Assembly (NCBI GenBank): GCA_965200435.1
Contig: OZ241337.1
Coordinates: 2,542,001 to 2,606,000 of the forward strand
Length of the DNA stretch: 64,000 nucleotides
Direction: 5' to 3'
Source: Bin75 sp965200435
GTDB taxonomy: Bacteria > Nitrospirota > Nitrospiria > Nitrospirales > UBA8639
Within the stretch, counting starts at the first letter, position 1, and each line of letters begins with the position of its first letter. Positions 25,659 to 33,372 of this stretch are shown one piece after another. The position numbers were made by a program, and so were the translations under genes. The notes under the pieces are model-generated. The model saw only the letters and a list, made by a program, of their open reading frames with translations. It did not search any database and was not told the DNA's origin.

Positions 25659-27032
25659 CTAAGGTTTCAAGACGACAAAAAACGCTTTGGACTCTCGAAG
25701 GATCCGGAGAAGGATCGTCTCACCGGGCTGGACCACTTCGAGAACTTTGCGAAAATCTCTCATGGTGGGCACTTCGGTCCGATTGACTTCCTGGATCACG
25801 TCGCCTTTTCGTAATCCTTCCGCATACGCGAGACTGCGCTGAACAACTCGAACCACCAGAATGCCCGTCGTCTGTTCAAGGGCAAACTGTTTGGCCAACT
25901 CCTCGGTGATAGGGGAGACGTCGATGCCTAGATCGACTTCCGCCGCGGTCGGAGGCGATGCAACCACAACGGGCTTCTCCTTTTTCACTCCCAACGAAAC
26001 GTGGAGTTGGAGTAACGTCCCATCCCGGATGACGTGAGTCATCACGGTTTCACCAGGAGAAAAACTCGCGACCACCCGGGATAACTGGTTTGGAGACTCC
26101 AGGCGTTCAGTGCCGATTTGCGTAATAATGTCCCCGGCTTGAATGCCGGCCTGATCTGCCGGGTTACCGACAAAGACTTCATTGATCAGAACGCCTTTGC
26201 CGTCCGGAACCCCAAATCTCTCAGCAAGTTGGGGCGTCAACGGTTGAATCCCAACCCCAAGCCATCCCCGAACGACTTTGCCACCGGTTTTGAGTTGCTC
26301 GATAATACGGCTCGCCATGTTGGAAGGAATCGCAAAACCAATTCCTTGCGCAAAATTGATAATGGCCGTATTGATCCCGACGACCTCGCCTCGCAAATTA
26401 AAAAGCGGACCACCGGAATTTCCCGGATTGATCGACGCATCGGTTTGAATGAAGTTTTCATACCGGGACAGGTTCATATTTTCCCGGCCGATTCCACTCA
26501 CGACCCCCAAGGTAACGGTCCGGTCCAACCCGAAGGGATTACCCACGGCCAGGACCCATTGTCCGACCTTTACCGTGCCGGAATCCCCAAACGTCGCGCT
26601 CGGCAATTTACGGTCCGTCTCGACTTTCAAAAGCGCCAGATCCGTATCGGGATCTCGCGCCACGATCTTTGCAATAAGCGTCGATTGATCGGAAAAAAGG
26701 ACTTCAGCCTCCACGCTGTTACTGATGACGTGGTGATTGGTCACGATATATCCATCCTCATGGATCACCACGCCCGATCCCGATCCCGGCACCTTAAAAC
26801 GACCCTGCCGTGGCAGTTTCCCGGGTTGTGAAAGCTGGCGGATTGCAGACACACCTACCACCGTTGGCGTAACCTCTTCAGCCAGATGCGAAATCGCCTC
26901 CTGAATTTCATCCAGGATCTGAAGCCCCTTGGATTCTATAGGAGCGGCAAAAACTGGTGCGCAAAGAAAGCCCAAAAGGCTCGTACCGACAAGAAGCAAA
27001 AGGCAAGATAAAAAAACTCGAAGCAATGGCAT
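25659..27032 (-). CDS. DegP/HtrA periplasmic serine protease
   Basis: 457 aa from ATG 27032; the longer frame from 27068 uses TTG and would bury the signal peptide. Signal peptide VFLSCLLLLVGTSLLGFLCAPVFA is followed by a trypsin-like domain with catalytic H101 (YIVTNHHVI), D131 (DTDLALLKV) and S206 (NPGNSGGPLF). Two PDZ domains follow (GWLGVGIQPLTPQLAERFG... and the C-terminal LGIDVSPITEELAKQF...). It degrades or refolds damaged envelope proteins. MITE copy 5 and a gene remnant lie upstream. Confidence 0.95.
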   Translation of the reverse strand: MPLLRVFLSCLLLLVGTSLLGFLCAPVFAAPIESKGLQILDEIQEAISHLAEEVTPTVVGVSAIRQLSQPGKLPRQGRFKVPGSGSGVVIHEDGYIVTNHHVISNSVEAEVLFSDQSTLIAKIVARDPDTDLALLKVETDRKLPSATFGDSGTVKVGQWVLAVGNPFGLDRTVTLGVVSGIGRENMNLSRYENFIQTDASINPGNSGGPLFNLRGEVVGINTAIINFAQGIGFAIPSNMASRIIEQLKTGGKVVRGWLGVGIQPLTPQLAERFGVPDGKGVLINEVFVGNPADQAGIQAGDIITQIGTERLESPNQLSRVVASFSPGETVMTHVIRDGTLLQLHVSLGVKKEKPVVVASPPTAAEVDLGIDVSPITEELAKQFALEQTTGILVVRVVQRSLAYAEGLRKGDVIQEVNRTEVPTMRDFRKVLEVVQPGETILLRILRESKAFFVVLKP

Positions 27033-27145
27033 GGCTGGGCGGAACACTCGTTCTTCGTAAAGCAACAACCAACCGAAGGTATGCTCATAAAAGCCAACCT
27101 GTCAACTGGGGCACTGTGAGCGACTTTCAGAGTCTTGGTCATTAA

Positions 27146-27287
27146 GGAACCGCTGATTTATGGCACGATCGAGTGCATGGCGGCGTTGTGTCCTCGCTCA
27201 CCACTTGACTCTCCACTTGATAGGTCTCGGGTTTCGCTGCGAGACGCCTTGCCCTGCATCCCGCTATCACAATGAATCAGCGGTTCC
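27146..27287. repeat. MITE copy 5 (142 bp) with altered, matching ends
   Basis: Ends are GGAACCGCTGATT and AATCAGCGGTTCC: both arms carry the same T-to-G (and complementary) change compared with the other copies. Flanks are TTAA (27142-27145) and TTAG (27288-27291). Located upstream of degP and against the truncated tail of another gene. Confidence 0.92.
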
Positions 27288-27292
27288 TTAGA

Positions 27293-27470
27293 GAAAACTG
27301 CTATTCAAAGTGTGTTTGATGGGATGGCCTCAATTGGAGAGGGAGATGACAAGATAACAGGACATTGGAAAGGAGCGTTTGTCGGGGTGGAGGCTGTCGA
27401 TCAGCCGACTGGCGTTTCAGGCATGTTTGGTGTGGATAATCTCGTGGGGGCGTTTGGAGCACGAAAATAG
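27293..27470 (+). pseudogene. C-terminal remnant of a beta-rich protein gene
   Basis: The frame reads EKTAIQSVFDGMASIGEGDD, then KITGHWKGAFVGVEA and ends GVDNLVGAFGARK-stop at 27468-27470. The GxxGxFGVxNLVGAFGA ending is typical of small beta-barrel domains of the transferrin-binding-protein-B-like/surface lipoprotein type. No start codon or N-terminal part exists; the fragment abuts MITE copy 5, so the rest has been lost by deletion or displaced. Family assignment is tentative. Confidence 0.55.
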
Positions 27471-27513
27471 GGACTGTACATGTTCCCTAGTAGCCCGTGG
27501 CAAAACGACAAGA

Positions 27514-27550
27514 TGCTGCATCCACGATTAAAGTTGTCGTGGATGCAGCA
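27514..27550. terminator. 14-bp perfect hairpin downstream of plsY
   Basis: TGCTGCATCCACGA pairs perfectly with TCGTGGATGCAGCA around a 9-base loop. It lies 30 bp past the stop of plsY (minus strand), the last gene of the lepA-plsY cluster, and is a good candidate terminator or mRNA 3'-end stabiliser. On the plus strand it is followed by AAATAAAAA. A second palindrome, CATAATAATTATTATG, lies at about 27564-27579. Confidence 0.6.
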
Positions 27551-27579
27551 AATAAAAATGTCGCATAATAATTATTATG

Positions 27580-28197
27580 TCAAATTATAAATTTGTCTGA
27601 TAATGATCCCATCCTGGGCTCGGTCCCCTCAACCAGCCGAACGATATTGCCTTTATGTTTGCTGATAACGAGACCACTCAAAAGGAGGCTGAAAATCGTA
27701 AATTCCACATCAGAAATCATCAACCAACTTATGACTGGTAACGCCATGAAAGCCATGAGTGCGCCACCTGATGAATATCTCCAAATTCCGACAGTGGCGA
27801 TCCAGATTATCAACAGAACGATGCCAATGGGAAAGTGAATCCCCAGCATGACTCCCAGGCCCGTGGCAACCCCTTTCCCTCCACGAAATTTAAAAAAAAT
27901 GGGAAAGAGATGACCCAGCACGACCGAAAGCACGGTCAGTAAGGCCCACAGATTCGGGAGATATCCCAACCCGGCGATCAACCCCACCAGCCATCCTTTT
28001 CCCAGATCACCGGCTAATGTCAGGATTCCAACCTTTTTTCCGCATACGCGCAAAACATTTGTAAAGCCTATGTTTCGGCTCCCTGCCTGCCGTGGATCCG
28101 GTGCTCCCAGGAGATAGGGAAAAACAAATCCGAAAGGAATCGAGCCGAGCCCATAGGCTCCGAGACAGAAAAACAGGCCAAGGATTTCAGGAGACAT
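27580..28197 (-). CDS. plsY: Acyl-phosphate glycerol-3-phosphate acyltransferase (PlsY)
   Basis: 205 aa from ATG 28197 (GTG 28209 would add four residues). Integral membrane enzyme that acylates glycerol-3-phosphate from acyl-phosphate, the first step of phospholipid synthesis. Motifs: GSIPFGFVFPYLLG near residue 17-30, SRNIGFTNVLRVCGKK (phosphate loop), GDLGKGW, and KFRGGKGVATGLG (third motif). Hydrophobic segments fit the usual seven helices. Neighbours are pgsA and kdsA, upstream in the same minus-strand cluster. Confidence 0.95.
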   Translation of the reverse strand: MSPEILGLFFCLGAYGLGSIPFGFVFPYLLGAPDPRQAGSRNIGFTNVLRVCGKKVGILTLAGDLGKGWLVGLIAGLGYLPNLWALLTVLSVVLGHLFPIFFKFRGGKGVATGLGVMLGIHFPIGIVLLIIWIATVGIWRYSSGGALMAFMALPVISWLMISDVEFTIFSLLLSGLVISKHKGNIVRLVEGTEPRMGSLSDKFII

Positions 28198-28220
28198 GAA
28201 TTGCCACACCGTTTTGAGTA

Positions 28221-28838
28221 CTACCCTTTTTGGGAAAATTCATTCCATGCTTCAAAAAGGTATTGTGCAGCAGAGATCAGGGAAAAGAACAATGCCACAT
28301 AGAGAATCAAGATTCCCAGCAGATGTACGTTCAGGATGGACGGAGAAACTGCTCCTTCCAATGTCAAAGTGATTATTGCAGTAACCTGAAGCACTACTTT
28401 ATATTTCCCAAGTCTTCCGGCGGCGATAATCAGGCCTCGACTGGCGGCAATAGCGCGTCCTCCAGTCACTGCAAGATCCCGGATAATCAGTGCAATCGCT
28501 AGCCAGGCTTCGACTCGTTGAAATTGGACGAGCAACACTAAGCCCGAAATCACCAGAAATTTATCGGCAATGGGGTCGATGAGGCGACCGACTTTGGTGA
28601 CTTGTGCGCGTTGTCGGGCAATGTATCCGTCCAACAAATCAGTCAGGGCTGCTAAGCCAAAGACTGCCGCCGCGAGAACGGATCTTTCCACCGTTGGCGT
28701 CGAAAAGAGTCCGATGTAAACCGGCACCAATAATATTCGTATAAACGTCAGCGTATTCGGCAAATTGAACGTTCGTTCAACGGCATTATTTCGACGGACA
28801 GCTTCGGATTGAGTTTTAGCAACGCGGGCTTGAGGCAT
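28221..28838 (-). CDS. pgsA: CDP-diacylglycerol-glycerol-3-phosphate 3-phosphatidyltransferase
   Basis: 205 aa from ATG 28838, two bases after the kdsA stop; the frame is open to 28880 but would overlap kdsA. CDP-alcohol phosphatidyltransferase signature DLLDGYIARQRAQVTKVGR then LIDPIADK provides the DGxxAR...GxxxDxxxD metal site. Several membrane helices follow (VAAAVFGLAALTDL, VLQVTAIITLTL, LLGILILYVALFFSLIS). Makes phosphatidylglycerol phosphate at the inner membrane. Confidence 0.93.
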   Translation of the reverse strand: MPQARVAKTQSEAVRRNNAVERTFNLPNTLTFIRILLVPVYIGLFSTPTVERSVLAAAVFGLAALTDLLDGYIARQRAQVTKVGRLIDPIADKFLVISGLVLLVQFQRVEAWLAIALIIRDLAVTGGRAIAASRGLIIAAGRLGKYKVVLQVTAIITLTLEGAVSPSILNVHLLGILILYVALFFSLISAAQYLFEAWNEFSQKG

Positions 28839-28840
28839 GG

Positions 28841-29695
28841 TTAGAGCGTGACGTTCGAGCCTTTTCCGGAAACTTGGCAAATTCCCCTTAATTCTTCAAG
28901 CAAAACTTTCAATTTATGGAGCGGAACCATCGTAGGGCCGTCTGAAAGGGCACTGTCCGGATTCGGATGTACCTCCATGAAAAACCCATCACAGCCCGCT
29001 GCTGCTGCGGCTCTCGCTAAAGGCGCAATAAATTCCCGCTGACCGGATGAGTGTGTTCCGCCTCCTCCAGGAAGTTGCACACTGTGTGTGACATCGAAAA
29101 CCACGGGATACCCTAATCCCTTCAGGACAGGAAGGGCTCGCATATCGACCGCCAGATTATTATAGCCGAACGAGAATCCTCTTTCCGTGAGTACGATCTG
29201 GCGGGTCCCGCTTTCTTCCAGTTTTTTGACGACGTTGCTCATATCCCATGGGGAAAGAAACTGTCCTTTCTTGACGTTGACCGTTTTGCCGGTTTGTGCT
29301 GCAGCAACCAGCAGATCAGTCTGCCTGCAGAGAAACGCGGGAATCTGTACTACATCGACGACTTGCGCGGCTTGCCGAACTTCCTCGACACTGTGGACAT
29401 CCGTCAGAACGGGAACCTGCACTCGCTCTTTCACTTTCTGGAGGATGGCCAGACCTTCCTGAATTCCTGGACCACGGTAAGCATGAATGGAGCTTCGGTT
29501 AGCTTTGTCGTAGGACGATTTGAAGATATAGGGAAATCCGACCGACCGGGCAACCTCGGCCAACTGAAACGCGGTGTCCAAAACAATCTGCTCACTCTCG
29601 ATCACGCAGGGTCCTGCAATCAGAAAATGAGGATGCACGCCTCCGCCCGGAAAATCTCCCAACGGAACTTCATGCATCAGGACATTTTTTCCCAT
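28841..29695 (-). CDS. kdsA: 3-deoxy-D-manno-octulosonate-8-phosphate synthase (KdsA)
   Basis: 284 aa. Condenses phosphoenolpyruvate with arabinose-5-phosphate to KDO-8-phosphate for lipopolysaccharide. Motifs: FLIAGPCVIES (C30 expected as metal ligand), FKSSYDKANRSS, VDVVQIPAFLCRQTDL, VNVKKGQFLSPWDM, VFDVTHSVQLPGG and EVHPNPDSALSDGP. The Cys in AGPC marks the metal-dependent class II enzymes; E. coli KdsA lacks it. ATG 29677 is a shorter alternative start. Implies an LPS-bearing outer membrane. Confidence 0.96.
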   Translation of the reverse strand: MGKNVLMHEVPLGDFPGGGVHPHFLIAGPCVIESEQIVLDTAFQLAEVARSVGFPYIFKSSYDKANRSSIHAYRGPGIQEGLAILQKVKERVQVPVLTDVHSVEEVRQAAQVVDVVQIPAFLCRQTDLLVAAAQTGKTVNVKKGQFLSPWDMSNVVKKLEESGTRQIVLTERGFSFGYNNLAVDMRALPVLKGLGYPVVFDVTHSVQLPGGGGTHSSGQREFIAPLARAAAAAGCDGFFMEVHPNPDSALSDGPTMVPLHKLKVLLEELRGICQVSGKGSNVTL

Positions 29696-29770
29696 TATCC
29701 TTTTTCCTTCGGCTAAACCAAAAGAACGTCTGAGAACCAGCTTCGGTTCAAGGCAGATGGTGATGAGCCG

Positions 29771-31372
29771 CTATCGACCGAATTTGCGTTTGAGTGCCGC
29801 GTGAATGAATGCTTGAAAAACCGGATGCGGGGCATGCGGTCGTGATCGGTATTCAGGATGAAATTGGGTCCCTAAAAACCAAGGATGGTTTTTCAATTCA
29901 ATGATTTCGACGAGTCGCCCGTCGGGTGACGTTCCACTCAACACCAAACCGTTTGCCGTCAGAATCTCGCGGAAATCATTGTTGAATTCGTACCGATGCC
30001 GATGGCGTTCTCGAACCTCCATTGTGCCATAGATCTGTTGAGCCAGGGAACCGTCTTGAAGACGACAGAGGTAACTACCCAGTCGCATGGACCCTCCTTT
30101 TTCCTCCACGGCCCGCTGTTCCGGAAGCAGATCGATGACTGTATGGGCCGTTACCGAATCGAATTCACCACTGTTCGCCCCTTCCAGCCCGGCAACGTGA
30201 CGGGCAAATTCCACGACCGCACACTGCATCCCCAAACAGAGTCCGAGAAAAGGAATCCCCTTTTCCCTGGCATAGCGAATCGTCGTCACCTTGCCTTCGA
30301 TGCCCCGTGTGCCGAATCCGCCTGGAATCAGAATTCCATCGGCGTCGCTTAAGAATTGTTCGGTGCTGCCTCGTTCGAGTTCTTCTGATTCGAGCAATCG
30401 GACATTGACGCCGGCGTCATTGGAAAGCCCGCCGTGCACAAGTGCCTCAGACAAACTCTTATACGATTCTTTGAATGACATGTATTTCCCGACCATTCCA
30501 ATGGTCACTTCATGCGTCGGGCGTTTGAGTTTTTGGACCATGGCGTCCCAATTGCGGAGGTTGGGAGGACCGGATTCCAACCGCAGGAAGCGAACAATCA
30601 ACTCATCGAGTCCTTCTTTGCGTAACACGATAGGCACTTCGTAGACGGCATCGACGTTTTTTGCCGTAATCACCGCCTCCTTATCCACGTTGCAGAACAA
30701 CGCAATTTTTTCCTTCAACGATGGCGCCAGAAACCGATCTGTCCGGCACAACAGGATATGGGGTTGAATGCCAATTTCACGGAGTTTGTTGACGGAATGT
30801 TGAGTGGGTTTCGTTTTCAATTCCCCAGCGGTTTCGATAAATGGCACCAGGGTGAGATGAATATACAGAACGTTTTCACGGCCCACGTCAAAGGGCATCT
30901 GCCTGATGGCTTCGAGAAAAGGCAGGCTTTCGATGTCTCCGACCGTCCCTCCTATTTCCACGATCACCACATCCGTGCCGTGCGCCACGCGGAGAATAGT
31001 CTGTTTGATCTCGTCGGTAATATGCGGGACAACCTGCACCGTGCTCCCCAGATAATCGCCCCGGCGCTCTTTCTTGATGACCGAGTCGTAAATCCGTCCC
31101 GTGGTACAGTTGTTGTTTCGCGAGAGGGTGAGGTTGGTGAACCGTTCATAATGTCCGAGATCGAGATCGGTCTCAGCCCCGTCGTCCGTGACATAGACTT
31201 CGCCGTGCTGGTAGGGGTTCATGGTGCCGGGATCCACGTTGATGTAGGGATCGAGCTTAAGAAAGGATATCTGCAAGCCCCGGCTTTCCAGGAGATGCCC
31301 GATGGAAGCCGAAGCCAACCCTTTCCCCAATGAGGACACCACGCCACCGGTGACGAAAATAAATTTACTCAT
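29771..31372 (-). CDS. pyrG: CTP synthase
   Basis: 533 aa, standard length. Glutamine-dependent amination of UTP to CTP. The N-terminal synthase domain begins KFIFVTGGVVSSLGKGLASASIG with P-loop-like elements and VDPGTMNPYQHGEVYVTDDG. The C-terminal class I glutaminase domain has GFGTRG and FLGLCLGMQCAVVEFAR (nucleophile Cys), with HPEY near the end. The start overlaps the kdsB stop by four bases (31369-31372). CTP feeds the CMP-KDO and CDP-diacylglycerol reactions of its neighbours. Confidence 0.97.
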   Translation of the reverse strand: MSKFIFVTGGVVSSLGKGLASASIGHLLESRGLQISFLKLDPYINVDPGTMNPYQHGEVYVTDDGAETDLDLGHYERFTNLTLSRNNNCTTGRIYDSVIKKERRGDYLGSTVQVVPHITDEIKQTILRVAHGTDVVIVEIGGTVGDIESLPFLEAIRQMPFDVGRENVLYIHLTLVPFIETAGELKTKPTQHSVNKLREIGIQPHILLCRTDRFLAPSLKEKIALFCNVDKEAVITAKNVDAVYEVPIVLRKEGLDELIVRFLRLESGPPNLRNWDAMVQKLKRPTHEVTIGMVGKYMSFKESYKSLSEALVHGGLSNDAGVNVRLLESEELERGSTEQFLSDADGILIPGGFGTRGIEGKVTTIRYAREKGIPFLGLCLGMQCAVVEFARHVAGLEGANSGEFDSVTAHTVIDLLPEQRAVEEKGGSMRLGSYLCRLQDGSLAQQIYGTMEVRERHRHRYEFNNDFREILTANGLVLSGTSPDGRLVEIIELKNHPWFLGTQFHPEYRSRPHAPHPVFQAFIHAALKRKFGR

Positions 31373-32196
31373 TGGGTGCTCTCATGATGATTGACACCAG
31401 TGGCCCGTTTCCCCTTCACTCCGACCTTTGCCTCAGGGGTGAAAGAACAGGAGCGGATGATTTCGTCCCATGAAGCATTCGCCCTTTCCAAATCTTTTGG
31501 GGTATCGATCCGCAGTGAGGTATGGCTCGTCTCCCATACGTGAATGGGAATCCCATGTTCCAATGCCCGCAATTGTTCGAGTTGTTCCGCTTCCTCCAAT
31601 TCCCCACTTGGTAATGCGGCAAAGTGATGCAAGGTGTCTCGACGAAAAATATACACTCCTAAATGATGCGAGGCAAAGCTTGGCGTCTCGTGGCCATGAT
31701 CACGAACGTGCGGAATCGGAGATCGGGAAAAGTAGAGGGCTTTTCTTTGCCTGTCCATGACTACCTTCACGACGGAAGATTCTGCAAATTCCTCACGGCA
31801 AGTGACCGGGCGACACAGAGTGCCCATTTCTGCGTCATTGGCAAGAAACGGATTGATTAAATCCAGTAGGAAATCGGGAGACAGCAGAATTTCATCAGCC
31901 TGAAGATTGACGACAATCTCACAGGGAATTTTCTTGATCGCCTCGGCTACACGATCGGTTCCCGTGCGGCAGGGTTTGGCCACCATCATGGAACAGCCGC
32001 CGAAATTTTCCACACTTTCGTGGATACGAGCGTCATCCGTTGCCACAAGAACTTGAGCCACCTTCGGGACGCGGGTGGCTTGTTCATAGACGTGACGGAT
32101 TAAAGGTTTTCCTGCAAGGAGGGCCAAAGGTTTGCCTGGAAATCTGGAGGATGCATAGCGGGCCGGAATGACAATCGTGACATTATCCACCGGCAT
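31369..32196 (-). CDS. kdsB: CMP-KDO synthetase (KdsB)
   Basis: 275 aa. Activates KDO with CTP. N-terminal nucleotide-binding stretch VTIVIPARYASSRFPGKPL, then TDDARI, TGTDRVAEA, NLQADEILLSP and SRSPIPHVRD. The C-terminal tail of about 25 residues (after ASWDEII) is basic and longer than usual. Overlaps pyrG by 4 bp and the hldE-like fragment by 14 bp, as in a compact operon. Confidence 0.95.
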   Translation of the reverse strand: MPVDNVTIVIPARYASSRFPGKPLALLAGKPLIRHVYEQATRVPKVAQVLVATDDARIHESVENFGGCSMMVAKPCRTGTDRVAEAIKKIPCEIVVNLQADEILLSPDFLLDLINPFLANDAEMGTLCRPVTCREEFAESSVVKVVMDRQRKALYFSRSPIPHVRDHGHETPSFASHHLGVYIFRRDTLHHFAALPSGELEEAEQLEQLRALEHGIPIHVWETSHTSLRIDTPKDLERANASWDEIIRSCSFTPEAKVGVKGKRATGVNHHESTQ

Positions 32197-32650
32197 GGCA
32201 AAGGGCCTCTTTGAGTGGCGTCCTGGTCATGACCGCCGTTCCAATCATGCCGACGGCCACCCCTGTCGCATGGTTGGCTGCAATCGCGCGTTCTCGGATG
32301 GAGGCCCCTGCACTCAAGGCCAAGGCCATGGTGCCGATCAGGGTATCCCCTGCCCTCGTGACGTCAGAGATTTGCTCGGCCATGGCCGGGATGTGCCAGC
32401 TCTCACCGGTTGATTCACACAGGCTGCTCCTCTGCTTGCCCCTCGTCACCCATACGGCTTGACAGCTAAGCTGTTGACGCAACTGATGGCTGATCTCATA
32501 GAGTGATTTGTGGCCCGAGGAGAACCGCCGCAGGTCGCGTGCCCAAGAAACGCGCGCGCTCTCCGGGGAGACAGTCCTTTGGGGAGAAGAAGGACCTGTC
32601 CCCTGCGGTCTCCGGCGTCTCACTCGATCACTTTTCCGATTCGATTCCAT
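32183..32650 (-). pseudogene. Truncated HldE/RfaE-type sugar kinase (C-terminal part)
   Basis: Only the last third of a PfkB-family heptose-7-phosphate kinase is recognisable: QAVWVTRGKQRSSL, HIPAMAEQISDVTRAGDTLI and ALSAGASIRERAIAANHATGVAVG. The full domain is about 310-330 aa; the sugar-binding N-terminal half is absent because the frame runs into the end of lepB. The key GAGD motif is RAGD here, which alters the anion hole. No proper start codon or RBS. Probably a decayed gene left inside an otherwise intact envelope operon. Confidence 0.7.
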
Positions 32651-33372
32651 CGAACCCATTCCATCATTGACCCCTGACCGTGCCAGGACCAATAGACGAG
32701 AAACGCCCGGCCCTTGATTTTATGCTCTTGCACGTATCCCCAAAAACGGCTGTCCAGGCTTTGATCGCGGTTGTCCCCCATGACGAAATAGGAGTTGGGG
32801 GGAACCGTCACTGGTCCAAAATTGTCGCGTGGATTGATCCGGCCATCGATCATGCCGGGGTCCACGCGTTGGGTAAATGCTTGATCGCGAGACGGCTCGC
32901 CATTGACATAGACGATTTTTTCGCGGATTTGAATGGTGTCGCCGGGTAGGCCAATGATGCGTTTGATGAAGTCCTTATGTTCATCTTCCGGGTAGCGAAA
33001 CACAATGATGTCTCCCCGCTGGGGTTTTTCAAACTCAAGAAACATGGAAGAGGAATAGCACGTCACTGGAAGCAGGGAAGCCTCAAATTCACAATCCTGG
33101 GGAATCTGTAACCCGTACGCGAGTTTATTGACCAGAATATGATCGCCGATCTGCAAACTGGGAATCATGGAACCCGAGGGAATCTTAAAAGCCTGAACGA
33201 GAAACACACGAATGGTCAAAGCCAGGACTAACGCAATGATGATAGCTTCGAGGTATTCCCGCCACAACGGTTTGGTGCGGGGCGGCTCCCGATGACTGTC
33301 TTCATGGGAAGGAGAGAACTCGGAAGCACCGGATGAGGAATCCGACTGGAGCATCGGCTCAGACTCAGCCAT
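32620..33372 (-). CDS. lepB: Signal peptidase I
   Basis: 250 aa from ATG 33372, which overlaps the lepA stop (TAATG). A hydrophilic, acidic N-terminal 35 residues precede a membrane helix (AIIIALVLALTIRVFLV). The catalytic Ser is S68 in IPSGSM and the Lys is K137 in FIKRIIGLPGD; box E is GDNRDQSLDSRFWG. Removes signal peptides from secreted proteins on the outer face of the inner membrane. The frame open to 33510 has no support because it lies inside lepA. Confidence 0.95.
   Translation of the reverse strand: MAESEPMLQSDSSSGASEFSPSHEDSHREPPRTKPLWREYLEAIIIALVLALTIRVFLVQAFKIPSGSMIPSLQIGDHILVNKLAYGLQIPQDCEFEASLLPVTCYSSSMFLEFEKPQRGDIIVFRYPEDEHKDFIKRIIGLPGDTIQIREKIVYVNGEPSRDQAFTQRVDPGMIDGRINPRDNFGPVTVPPNSYFVMGDNRDQSLDSRFWGYVQEHKIKGRAFLVYWSWHGQGSMMEWVRWNRIGKVIE

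Noticed and set aside
29294..29716. 140-aa plus-strand frame opposite kdsA
   Set aside because: Shadow of kdsA, which has all family motifs.
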